DNA of 64,000 nucleotides, taken from assembly GCA_907164885.2 (NCBI GenBank), contig OU015492.1, positions 192,779,977 to 192,843,976 on the forward strand. The letters are read 5' to 3'. The notes under the pieces were generated by a model. That model was given only the letters and a program-made list of their open reading frames with translations, was not told the origin of the DNA and ran no database searches. The position numbers and the translations under genes were made by a program. Shown here piece after piece: positions 25,101-36,284 of this stretch (its first letter is position 1; every line of letters begins with the position of its first letter). Source of the stretch: Dolomedes plantarius. Lineage: Eukaryota > Arthropoda > Arachnida > Araneae > Dolomedidae.

Positions 25101-25850
25101 TGAGAGATGCATTGAAAAATTGGTTCTTTTGAAATTGCTAAAGGAAACTGTTTTATGAAAACATACGAAAAAATTAGAGGGACCAATTGAAGTGAAACGG
25201 CAAAAAGAAAAAGAGTTGTTTTATTCCTTCAAATATTAAACTTATTTATTGATTAGAATGTATAAGATATTTATGAAAACGTATGCACTGATCAGGATGC
25301 ATATTAAAATTTTTGATGGTTTGGGGAATTGCTGATAGGCGTATTTAAATCATGAAATATATAGATCTAAATGTTTTAAAACATATTTAATTTCGGACTG
25401 TTTGGATTATGTATCACCAGTATGCAATTTTGTCGCTGTTTGAAAGGTGACACTAATTTAGAAGAGGGAATATTTGACAGCCCTGCACGTGTCTGAATAT
25501 GAGGGAACTTAAAGTTTAGTTATGACTAGTAATTTTCGTATTTACGAAATAGATGCGGACAAATGAGAAATTTACCGATATGAGAAAATAAATTGGAAAA
25601 TTATTATTTTATTACTTTCTGGCGAAAACTCAGTGACAAACGGCTATTTGGTATTAGTAGTAATAATCTGTCGACGTAATTGCTTTACTAAGACCATCCG
25701 CGGTCATCAACTGAGAAATCTCCCTCTCCTTCGGATTTGCTCCGAATTTCACCCGGATAGTTAATCCCTACCTGAAGTCGAACCTAAAAATCTAACTATA
25801 AAATTCAACCATAAAGTTTTGTGGAACAATTTATTAGATTTTAGAAAGTA
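22120..25850. other. Long AT-rich stretch, no gene seen
   Basis: Frames such as 22532-22723 and 24604-24837 are short, low in complexity and match no family I know. I see no exon-like series. Confidence 0.5.
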
Positions 25851-25852
25851 TC

Positions 25853-26107
25853 TTGAGCTCCAAAGTCAAAGGTATTTCAGCTACTTACAGTAGTCAACAA
25901 GAGGCTCCTGTTGATGCTATGCAGATTTTAGTTGCAACGAAATGCTGTTACCTTAACTTTGCAAAGGCTATACAAAGGCTCTATATTCGTGTTAACACAG
26001 TAGATACTGAGAGACATTTTCGTATGTACAACATAGTAATTAATGACAGAAGGCAAACACTTGAGGAATATAATGTGGAGACTACTACAATGTTATCTTT
26101 TAACTAA
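25853..26107 (+). pseudogene. Probable hAT transposase C-terminal fragment
   Basis: The translated tail VNTVDTERHFRMYNIVINDR followed by RQTLEEYNV and ending MLSFN matches the pattern of the hAT dimerisation motif (S.D.ERSFS then DRR.SLTEEN then FN). The preceding part (VDAMQILVATKCCYLNFAKA) gives no stronger match. No ATG start is evident, so I read it as the 3' end of a transposase. A stretch rich in GCGAAATTTCG-like words follows (26215-26262), as in some hAT ends. The upstream end was not found. Confidence 0.55.
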
Positions 26108-26199
26108 GAATTTTGATACTTACCTATCCAAGTAAGTAAAATTGTAATTTTTCTTAAATAAATGCGAAATAAAAATTTTTTTGCGAATAAATCCGAAAT

Positions 26200-26262
26200 T
26201 TTATACGCTGTATTTTTTGGCGCGAAATTTCGATATCTTTTAAGCGAAATTTACGTATCCCT
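26200..26262. repeat. Possible hAT terminal region
   Basis: Repeated CGAAAT-type words and an end reading ATTTACGTATCCCTA follow the transposase-like tail. The matching left TIR was not located, so this is tentative. Confidence 0.35.
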
Positions 26263-26269
26263 ACTTATG

Positions 26270-27065
26270 ACATTTCATATTAGCGTCTGATATCGTATTG
26301 TATAAGATGGATAAGGGCTCGCATTGAAATTCGTTGTACGGATGAAAAAGCACTACTAGAAGAGATAAAAGGCTCTTAATGGCTATAACATGTAAAATGT
26401 GCCGTTCCGCGCTGCTGGTTTCAGATTACATGCATCGCTTAATGAAGAGGAAAATGACCTTTATATGTCTTTAATTAATCAAGCAATATCAGGACTACTG
26501 GTCAAGAGACTGGTAAGTTTCTTTATATGAATCATGTAAGTATGTAAGTACATTTATTTCTTCATATGAAGAAAGTCCTACTAGATAACTCATTCCGTTT
26601 ACATCTCGTGTCTCTAAAAATTTCTGCAGCGATCCAAAAACAACTAGCTAAAATTATCCAATTAGGAGATATAGCATGAACCCTTTGTTTGAATCTTATA
26701 AGTTAATTGATTTGGATTTAAATTTATATATATAATAGCCGTTGTCTCTGTATAACACTTCCGGGCAGTACTCTTCTTTTAATTGGTGCTCTCAGTAAAC
26801 AAACAGCCGGTTAGGCTTAATTTCAATTTGAGATGTGGATCAGAATTTTTTCTTACCTAAAATCTAATATCTTCTACAACAAATCACGTTTGTTCAGCCT
26901 ATTTTTCTATAAAACATTCAGAACTAAAAAACTAGGATGATTTTAGCTGTATATTTAACAGTTTTTAAAAATCTGTTTACTTTTGCGATGAATTCTGAAA
27001 GTAAACAAACTTGAATGTGAATGAATCAAGTAGCTCAAGTACTCATATCGCGTAGTGAGCTGTAA
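26270..27065. other. No gene seen
   Basis: AT-rich sequence with no open frame or recognised repeat. Confidence 0.5.
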
Positions 27066-27070
27066 AAACT

Positions 27071-27436
27071 GGATGGCAGTCTACTACTCCAATCGCATGA
27101 AAAACTAAATAAATAAAAAATAATGAAAGGGTTTGCTTTTACAAGGTGTGGATTAAATGCAATATTGTTAGATAATTCGGGATATTTTTTTAACTTTCAA
27201 ATACTTTTTCCATTATGACGTCATTATTAGTATTATGACGTCAAAATGACGTGTTGGATAGCAGTCTACTACTCCAATCGCATGAAAAACTAAATAAATA
27301 AAAAATATTGAAAGGGTTTGCTTTTAAAAGGTGTGGATAAAATGCAATATTGTTAGATAATTCGGGATATTTTTTAACTTTCAAATACTTTTTCCATTAT
27401 GACGTCATTATTAGTATTATGACGTCAAAATGACGG
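27071..27436. repeat. Tandem duplication, about 185-bp unit
   Basis: GGAT(G/A)GCAGTCTACTACTC starts two nearly identical units at 27071 and 27256. They differ by a handful of substitutions and single-base indels in A or T runs, so the duplication looks recent. Each copy ends with two TGACGTCA octamers. Confidence 0.92.
27216..27427. promoter_or_regulatory. Four CRE-type TGACGTCA octamers
   Basis: Perfect CREB/ATF consensus palindromes lie at 27216-27223, 27236-27243, 27400-27407 and 27420-27427, 20 bp apart within each unit. No promoter or transcript is seen beside them, so a regulatory role is unproven. Confidence 0.45.
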
Positions 27437-27439
27437 GTT

Positions 27440-29445
27440 ACCTTCTAGTATCATAGATTGGTGCCGCGTAAAGTAATTTTTACCAGGAAGCTACTGACTT
27501 TCAGCTTAAATCACATTAGTTTTCAATATATTTTGATGGACATATTTTTTGAGTTAAAATCAAGCAGGATAATGCTTTGTGTTCATGTGATAATGGCCTG
27601 AAATCTCTTTCATAGACAAACATTTTGGGTCAATTTTCAAATCAGCTTGTTTATTTCGATGTTAAATAAAAATAAATTTTGTCTGATGTTTCATCGAATC
27701 GTCAGAAAATGTCCTTCATATAAGGAATGGTTTATGGATTTTAACTGAGAGTAAAGTACTGTTATGTCAAAATGACAGTAGGGCCCAGCGATCTATCTTG
27801 GCGGAAATATACAGCTTAAGAAATTTGCATGTCAATTCCTTGATAGTCAATAATTTTGTTTGAAAGTGGTCATAAGTTCAATTTTCGGGTAAAGCAATTT
27901 CACAGTGAAAAAAGGAAGATAAAGGGTGGTGAGGAACAGAGTCTTCGTCCTTATGAAACTACAGCTTGTCATTTGAAATTAATTCCATTGATACAACATA
28001 ATTTATTTTAGTATATGTATTTACTGTTTCAATTTATGATTAAAAAATAAAACTGTAATTCTTGCAAAACACTAGTTAACATCTTGAATCAAAACTAAAA
28101 TAGTATGAGGTTTTTATAAATTTTATGGATTACTTTTTATTTTAAATTGAGTTTCTGTGTTTTTTGTTTGAGGAATATTATCTTTCTCCATGTGAAAACA
28201 AAATGCGTCTTTACATTAATTTTAATATCTTTTTTGAAGTCTTGATCAATAAGTATCATAACTGCTAATTAAGTTAAAAAAGCATATACATAGACTTTTA
28301 AATAATTGAAATTCACATATAAAAATTGTATTACACCGAAATGTTATAAAACATGTTTTATGTTATTATTAAGGAATCAAAGCGAGTCAAAAAAAATATA
28401 AACTAATTCGTTACGTTTTATATAATACAACAATCTTAAAACTAACAATCCTTTTATATGATTCCATCTGTTGCGCAATAGTTTCCGATCATTTCACTTT
28501 AAAATTTGTAGCATATTAAGCAACACAATTTTGTATACAGAAGCTTTTATTAATATTTTTCCATGTTCGAATCCGTTTCTGAGCAGAAAACTTAATTAGA
28601 ATTAATTTCTTAAACTGCTGAAATATTCTCGTAAAATAGGCTCGAATTCTTATTAAATTTGCATATCTTGAGATACCGGAAGTTTGTGAAAATGAATGGC
28701 ATCTTGAAATTTATAAAATGCCTGGATCGATAAAAAGTGTATTTCAGTTTCATTTCTATCATTTTGTCCTGGAATTCTATTATCATATAGTATATAAATA
28801 TGTTAGGATTAATCCTATGCTAACCTTCAGATTTAGTTTATTTTTATGCATTCAGCGTAATACGGATAGACTACTTAGCACAGCAGTTACGACTGTCCTT
28901 TACATTAATAGAGACTTGTAACTCGATATTAAAGACATTAGGTATATATATATCCCATTAAGAGTACAGGCAAACACGTATACATACAGGACGAATTGAA
29001 CACAAGTTCAGGTATGTATGAGATGCAATAAACTTACAGCATTTAAATAGGTTAAAAAAAAGTTCATGAACCATAAGTTACATTCCATTCCCGATTATTC
29101 ATGTAAATTACTGTACTGATAAACATTAATAATAAAAAATGGATTTACATTACCGTGGAAAAATGCTCTATACAGAAGTTTTTAATGAACTGGTTTTAAA
29201 TAAATTACGATCATATATAGTTTGTTGGCAGTCTCTGCCACATATACTGTTGAACAGAGATTTATTAAAATAACGGTTAAACTTAATTAGATTTTTCTTT
29301 AAAATACATCTTTTATTCCTTTGCATTAGACACGCGAGATCAATTTTTACGAAATTAAATTTTATGAGGATGTAATTTATCTCCTATCTTTGTCTTCTCG
29401 AATAAACACAAAGCCCACACGGATAATTCATAAAAAGGAAAATCT
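27440..29445. other. No gene seen
   Basis: AT-rich. The plus frame 28718-28921 is short and matches no family I recognise. Confidence 0.5.
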
Positions 29446-29449
29446 GCTT

Positions 29450-29701
29450 TGAAATGGTCTCATTTGAACGGTGGGGCAACTTCACTTTAAAAACATGGAG
29501 TTAGCTTCACTTTCATGTTCATACAAGTCATTTTTATATTATTTTAAAATTGACACACCTCCAGCTTATTTCTGCTGCCAACAGAGGGCATTACAAATCA
29601 GACTTCAGCAGTCATTTCTCAGCAAATCAGTAGACTTTAAGGCCCTGTATCTCAAAATGAAAAAATATGGAGTTGGCCCATTATTGAAATAAGGCCTTCA
29701 A
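29450..29701. repeat. Possible short MITE with imperfect TIRs
   Basis: GAAATGGTCTCATTTGAACG leads to GGTGGGGCAACTTC at the left. The reverse complement of the right end reads GAAGGCCTTATTTCAATAAT, then GGGCCAACTCC. The similarity is partial and no target duplication is clear. The open frame across it (29471-29692) is probably not a gene. Confidence 0.4.
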
Positions 29702-29814
29702 ATATTGTATTAAAGTATTGTGCTTTATTCATTAAACTTGAGTTTATAGTTACTTAAATTCTTAGACTTTTAGAACAGCAATAAGCTTCAAAAATTTATT
29801 TTTGAAGCGTAATT

Positions 29815-30185
<371 letters not shown>

Positions 30186-30474
30186 TGATTTCCGCTTATA
30201 AGAATCACGTTTGTTATTACTGTTTTTGATTCTTATAAGCGGTTGATTCTTATAACCGACACTTCCCTTTGGACAGGCACACATACACAAATATGTACTT
30301 GTACATATATATAAACACACAGGCACATATATACATAATTTACAATTAAATACTCTTTAATTTACGTTATTTATCATTTATTAAAATTATTTTTTATAAT
30401 TTTAAAAATACTCAATTTCTAAACAAATGCTATAACTCAATTTCTAGACCTATAAGTAACAACACATGATTATA

Positions 30475-30582
30475 AAATCAACAAGAGGCAGATTCTCTTT
30501 GACTACACTTTGGAAGAGCATCATATCTAATTAACAAGTTCTGTTTTTCAGAAAAACTAAGAGTTTTCCTTGTTTTTATCAT
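30475..30582 (-). pseudogene. pogo/Tigger transposase N-terminal remnant (CENP-B N type)
   Basis: From the ATG at 30582 the minus strand gives MIKTRKTLSFSEKQNLLIRY and then DALPKCSQRESAS before a stop. KRKTLSFxEKxxLLxxY is the start of the CENP-B/pipsqueak-type helix-turn-helix of pogo and Tigger transposases. The rest of the DNA-binding region and the whole DDE domain are absent, so only the element ends could still be mobilised in trans. Confidence 0.7.
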
Positions 30583-30700
30583 ATTTGAATTCGACTATCA
30601 AAAAGTTCTAACACTAACAGGCAATTTTGTTAGAAAACTAAAGTGAATACTAGCGACGTATGCTTATTACAGTCTCAGACGAAGATCCACTTTATACCTT

Positions 30701-30739
30701 ACGTTTCACGGTTTGATTCTGAATCAAACCGTGAAACGT
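30701..30739. repeat. Perfect 19-bp-arm palindrome
   Basis: ACGTTTCACGGTTTGATTC, one T, then its exact reverse complement. A third partial copy (ACGTTTCACGGTTTGAA) starts at 30786. It lies inside the pogo-like element. Confidence 0.95.
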
Positions 30740-31317
30740 TTTATTCAGCATCTGGTTCATCTGATTCAGCAAAATAGATCCGTTTACGTTTCACGGTTTG
30801 AAGTGCTGAATCCACTGTCCCGTTTGCGTAAGTGATGGTGGACACTTCGCGGAAGATTTATGTGTTTCAGGGTCCAGAAATCCGCAACCAGGAAGTAAGT
30901 GGTGGGAAAAAAGGAGTGCCTGTCTGGAGAAAAGCGAAATCGGACCCGGGCGGGTTAGATGCCCCTGGGTAAAGCTAATAAGACAGTGTTTAGCAAAAAC
31001 GTATAAGGAGAAACTCTTATGTTATGTCTAAAGGAATGTATTTTACGACTGTTTTCCACCCCAAAGTTTTATCAATCTTTCTTTTCAAAAACTTAAGAAA
31101 GAATTTCGTACCTTTTGAGAGTTCAAGTGGCATTTTTTGGAAAAATGAAAGGAAGGCGAAGATTGCAAACTGATTCTTATAACCGGTGGACTGATTCTTT
31201 AAAGCGGAAATTTTAACATGGAAATATTACATTTGTTTTTGTTTTTGCGATATTGATTCTTATAAACGGTTGATTCTTATAACCACTGATCACTACAAGC
31301 GGTGGTTACTGTATATA

Positions 31318-32227
31318 CACTGCTGGCCACCCAAATTGCAACACCAAGAAAGACAAGAGATATCACAACAAAATTTATTTTGTAGATAACATGTTGACCA
31401 AGTATCAAATGATTAAATTTATAGACTTCTGTGAAGTGTGGTTCCTGCCAAAATCAGTAGCCAGAGTAGCCGCCATTGTTGGAGATCACCGCTGCCACAC
31501 GCCTCGGCATTGATTCAAAGAGACTTTGGATGAGTTCTTGGGGTATAGCAGACCAAGCAGCTTCCACACGTTGCCAAAGTTGATCTGCTGTGGCAGCTGG
31601 GGATGGAATCTGGGTCAATCGTAGAGCAACCATGGACCACATGTTTTCTATCGGCGAAAGATCCGGAGAGCGAGGTGGCCAGGGAAGCAATTCAATCTGG
31701 CGATTGATGAAGAACCGTTGGACAATGCGTGCCACGTGTGGTCGCGCATTATCCTGTTGAAATATGGCTGTGGGAAAGCCCTGAAGGTAAGGAAGAACAA
31801 CTGGCTCCAACACCTCGGAGATGTAGCGCTGGCTGTTTAAAGTACCGGCAATGCGTACTAGAGATGTGCGAGAGTGATATCCAATACCGCCCCATACCAT
31901 AATACCCGATGCAGGACCAGTGTGGCGGTGCATAACGCAGCTGTTCAGACTCGGATACTTGATCAAAAGATGATCGCTGTCTTCGACGAGGCATAATTGA
32001 TCGGTTTTTTTTTTTTAAACACAAGAAAAACACAATTGCCGAACTTGAAATCGTCGAAATCTCCAAGCCTTAAATAGCGCTTTGAAGTGGCGCCACAGGC
32101 GCGCGTGATGTGCGTCTGCGCTGAAATTCTAATCATTTGCATATCTCACCTCCGCTAATGCATGTTGTAAATTTCATGTTATTTGCATGTTTCCTTCAGG
32201 GTGTTGTATTTACAGTGGCCAGCAGTG
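31318..32227 (-). mobile_element. Tc1-like transposon, internally deleted
   Basis: CACTGCTGGCCAC at the left and GTGGCCAGCAGTG at the right are inverted ends, with TA flanks (31316-31317, 32228-32229). The 910-bp element holds the C-terminal two thirds of a transposase on the minus strand and lacks the N-terminal DNA-binding region. It lies 6 bp from the pogo-like element. Confidence 0.9.
31454..31966 (-). pseudogene. Tc1-family transposase, N-terminally deleted
   Basis: The open frame carries GIMVWGGIGYHSRTSLVRI, then FQQDNARPHVA and PPRSPDLSPIENMW. QQD and PIE supply the second and third catalytic residues; I count 34 residues between them, the DD34E spacing of Tc1. The frame ends normally (MPRRVAAVISNNGGYSGY) just inside the TIR. 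The helix-turn-helix half and the first catalytic Asp are missing, and upstream coding is lost near 31960-32030 beside a T-run. Relative to about 340 residues for a full protein it is half length and inactive, although this part is well preserved. Confidence 0.88.
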
Positions 32228-32459
32228 TATATGTGTGTGTGTAGGAACTCGATCTCGGGCGAGTCCCCACTTTTTGTAGAAACTGGGGTCGGTGTCTAGG
32301 GGTTGTTGTTCTCAGTCTTATAGAACCCTTTCCGCTTACTTTTATCTTTTATCTTTGAAAACCATAATTTGGTGGCTGTGCATATGTGTTCCGAAACTTT
32401 CTGATGTTGTAAGACGCTAAAAGCACAAAAGTGAGTTTACAACTTCTCTGCAACAGATG

Positions 32460-33180
32460 TGCCATTCATATCACGCGTACTGATATGAGTGGTATCTTCT
32501 CTGAAAGAATGTTAACGTACCATTCACCGGTCAGAGAAGTTGTAGATGTATGAGGCGTTCTAATTCTTGCCAGCTCAACACATTCTATACCATTACTCAG
32601 GGATCACGAGCCTGTTTTTTGTCTTATTGACTAGCTGTATTCATTGATTATGTTCTATACACGTAGACCTTTTCTTCCACCCGAATCAGTGTGAAATGAG
32701 AGTCGTCAGACTAGGCCAATCGTTCCCAGTTTAGTAGTATTCGGAGACAATGTTCTTGAGTCCATATGAGGAGCAGAAACCTCTGTAGTGGTGACATAAT
32801 GCGATTCGGCTTATTAATGCCGAATGACCACTGTTTGGGCTTTAATAACAACATGATGGGCTATTAAAGCCTATTTCATGCACTGAACGTTGTTCATTTC
32901 TCACACAAAAGTTGGTAGACGGTCCAGCATTGCATTGCGATGTTATTTGCGCAAATGTTGCCCTCCTTCCGCTTGAAATGGTTCTCGACAGGAGACTCTG
33001 GTCACAGTCTTTCGATGACCACGCTGTTGTCGTAATTTATATATTTTACTCGAATTCTAGTGTTTGAGATATACCCTTGAAGCGGCAGAACGTGAAAATC
33101 TAAACCTTATCTGTGTCTCCGAAATGCTATGACTCATCTCAAGTGCAGTAACTATCATACCTCGCTCAAATTCACTTAAA
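32460..33180 (-). pseudogene. Highly decayed Tc1-family transposase
   Basis: On the minus strand, fragments in several frames follow the Tc1 order. [20 protein letters not shown] starts near 33179; RQQRGHRKT and a RRATL-type segment follow near 33000. DDSHFTLIRVEEKVYVYR (about 32690-32640) matches the first-Asp region (family form SDESRFxL, then RVRVWR). SLTGEWYVNILSE lies near 32520. Many stops and frame changes show great age. The second catalytic motif is not found. Ends and TIRs were not identified. Confidence 0.6.
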
Positions 33181-33231
33181 TTACGAACTCCTACCAAAAA
33201 TGTCTGTCGCTATATGCGCACTGCTTGCGCA

Positions 33232-33674
<443 letters not shown>

Positions 33675-33675
33675 A

Positions 33676-34189
33676 CTAGCATTATTGCCCGGCGTTGCCC
33701 GGGTAGATATATAGATATAAAATATTTCATGCATTCCATCAAAAAAATACTGGGCTGCATTCCCGCTCTTCATGTTCATCTGGCCAGACAGAATGCGCTT
33801 AGCACGTTTCTACTGAAATTATATACAAACAATAAGAAAGAAAGAAAGAAACTTTGAGCCTGCGGACCTTCGTCTGATTTTATGGTCATTCCCAACCCTC
33901 TTTCTCCCGTGCATTGTAATTCGACCCCCCCCCTCCGTCATCCTCAAACCACCCCTCTTAACGCAGCTGGTCGAGCGGAATCCACAGGGGGTAGACGCAC
34001 CTCTATCGGGCACAAAAAACATTAAAAAATTAATTTTAAAAAAACTAATTGAGCCCCAAATTTTTTTTTTCCTGATTTAAGTTTCTCGGGTCCAAAACAT
34101 TAACTGTGCCGAATTTGGTCCCGGTCGGTGAAACAGTCTATGATTCTATAGCGGACAAACAAACAGACAAGCTCTTTTATATATATAGA
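33676..34189 (-). mobile_element. Non-autonomous Helitron, family B
   Basis: Read on the minus strand, it starts TCTATATATATAAAAG after an A (34190 side) and ends with the hairpin CCCGGGCAACGCCGGG, a short spacer and CTAG before a T. These are the diagnostic features of a Helitron: TC start, GC-rich terminal hairpin, CTRR end, insertion between A and T. It is 514 bp and has no Rep/helicase coding. It shares both ends and several internal blocks with the copy at 35197-35885. Confidence 0.88.
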
Positions 34190-34194
34190 TATAT

Positions 34195-35138
34195 ATATAT
34201 ATATGTTGGCTACGCCAAGCGACCAGATTCTAGAAATACTGAGGTTCAAAGTGTATATTCGAAAGGTACAGGTGCAAATGTACAAAAGTGCAAAGTGCTG
34301 TGTGAGTTCATAATAAGGCAGATATGATTAAAAGTAAAGCCCCTAGCAATAGGAAAAATTAACTTAATTATACAGTAAATATAAATATATGACTCCATGA
34401 GGTGGGGTACACAGTTAGGAAAACTTTTTTTTAGCAAATTTGTATTAAAATGAGACTTGATATGCTTTTATTCCTAGAACTAAAACAACTAGAAGTATTT
34501 CAAAGTTATAAGTATGGATTAAGTTAAATTATTTTAACTCTATGAAAATCATTTAATACATAAAAGTACAAAATTAAAAAATTACCCTAGTTTTTATTGA
34601 GCAAGACACTGGACACTCTTTTTGACCCATATCCATACATACATCTGGGTTTATCTAGTTTATTTCAATAAGAAAAAAATAAGATGTTGCATTTAATTTT
34701 CTCCCAAATAAAGACATGATGATTTGATGATCGAAATAGCAATAATTGTTTTCGATGGTAATCAAATTAGAATGTTGATATGGAGACTTTATCTAAATGG
34801 CGTAATTAAGTGCAATGCCTCCGAGTAAGAAAAATGAGCACCCAATCCCTTTTTTTACGCAGAAAAAAAATCTCAGTTTTTTTGTTTTCAATCTTACATC
34901 GAGGAAAAATTAACGCTGCCGAAAGTAACAGAAAAAAATTTGAGGTACTTAGAAACATAAAGAAAAAGCAAAATGAATTAATATTCATTAGGTCATGTAT
35001 TTTATTTAATTAATCTCCAAAAGACAAATGTTCTTATATCTAAGAATAAAATATTATTAAGTATTTGGTAATAGTTAGGATACTAATAAGCGCTACATGA
35101 AATAGTGGAGTACATATGAGTATCAATTTACGTATCTC
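34195..35138. other. No gene seen
   Basis: AT-rich; short lysine-rich and phenylalanine-rich frames near 34810-35010 are composition artefacts. Confidence 0.5.
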
Positions 35139-35140
35139 AA

Positions 35141-35660
35141 GCCAAACTGACTAAAGTATATTCCATCTACCTTTCGGTAACAGAAATATAATATAACTAG
35201 CATTATTGCCCGGCGTTGCCCGGGTAGATATATAGATATAAAATTTTTCATGCATTCCATCAAAAAAATACTGGGCTGCACCCCCCGCAAAATAAACACT
35301 TCGCCCTGCTCCCCCCCCCCGTCACCCCCAGACCAACTCTCAAACCACCCCTCAGAACAAACCTCTTTTCCCCCGCGTATCGAATTAGACTGGTGTGGTA
35401 AAGGGGCTGTATCCACATTTAAGAGGTGCTCTTGGGAAAAGAGGTTTGTTCTGAGGGGTGGTTTGAGAGTTGGTCTGGTGGTGACGGGGGGAGCAGGGTG
35501 AAGTGTTTATTTTCGGGGGGTGCAGCCCAGTATTTTTTTGATGGAATGCATGAAAAATTTTATATCCATATATCTACCCGGGCAACGCTGGGCAATAATG
35601 CTAGTTATATTATATTTCTGTTACCGAAAGGTAGATGGAATATACTTTAGTCAGTTTGGC
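35141..35660. repeat. Large palindrome, arms about 230 bp
   Basis: The left arm 35141-35372 and right arm 35434-35660 are inverted copies around a centre near 35400, with a spacer of about 60 bp. They differ mainly in C/G-run length and a few bases (for example GGCGTTG against CAACGCTG). The right margin (35636-35675) holds a smaller inverted repeat, ATGGAATATACTTTAG facing CTAAAGTATATTCCAT. Its symmetrical C-rich and G-rich halves would form a strong hairpin. Confidence 0.9.
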
Positions 35661-35885
35661 TAAAGTATATTCCATCATATGTATTTTATATGATGCGCGC
35701 TTAGGGGCGGAAAAATCATTAAAAAATTAATTTAAAAAAACTAATTGAACCCCAAATTTCGTTTTTCCTGATTTAAGTTTCTTGGGTCCTAAACATTAAC
35801 AATGCCGAATTTGGTCCCGGTGGGTGAAACAGTCTATGATTCTATAGCGGACAAACAAACAGAGAACCTCTTTTATATATATAGA
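35197..35885 (-). mobile_element. Helitron family B copy containing an inverted second 3' end
   Basis: The minus-strand 5' end (TCTATATATATAAAAGAG) is at 35885 and the 3' end (terminal hairpin plus CTAG) at 35197. Inside, a second complete 3' end occurs in the opposite orientation, ending with CTAG at 35601-35604. The sequence beyond this inverted end (35605-35660) is the reverse complement of the DNA outside the left 3' end (35141-35196). The internal inverted copy thus includes host flank as well as Helitron sequence. Confidence 0.82.
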
Positions 35886-36001
35886 TAAAAAACAAAATTT
35901 GCTACGGAGGAAAATAAAATATTCACTATAAACAACTGAAAAGTAAACGCTACAGTGAGGGAATAAAAAATTACTTCGAAATCTATAGCTGCTTTCTTCA
36001 G

Positions 36002-36279
36002 CAGGAGCACATGTCGCTCATTCCTCTAAACAAAACCATGTCTCAAAAAATGGCGATTTTTAGTTATGCCTGTTTTCGAAATGCCCTGAAAGAATAGTAT
36101 ATCCCTGCAAGATCGTCATACCTAACCGTTCAATATTTAGTCGCTGGAGAGAGGAATTAATATTTATTTTCAATACATTTTAATGTACTTTTAAACTTAT
36201 CACTCTCCTGAAAAATCACGTTTTTTGAGATATGACGTTGTTGAAAGGAGTGGGCGATATGTAAATATGCCTTTCCTGC
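36002..36279. repeat. Imperfect inverted repeat (fold-back remnant)
   Basis: The left arm (36002-36061) and right arm (36211-36279) share, in opposite orientation, TTTTTTGAGAYATG, a GTTGTT-type word, GGARTGRGCGAYATGT and TCCTGC. They are roughly 70 percent alike. The loop has no coding. This fits an old MITE. Confidence 0.6.
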
Positions 36280-36284
36280 TTTTA

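Noticed and set aside
25680..25770. Small hairpin (TTCGGATTTGCTCCGAA) as an RNA element
   Set aside because: The stem is only 7 bp with no supporting context.
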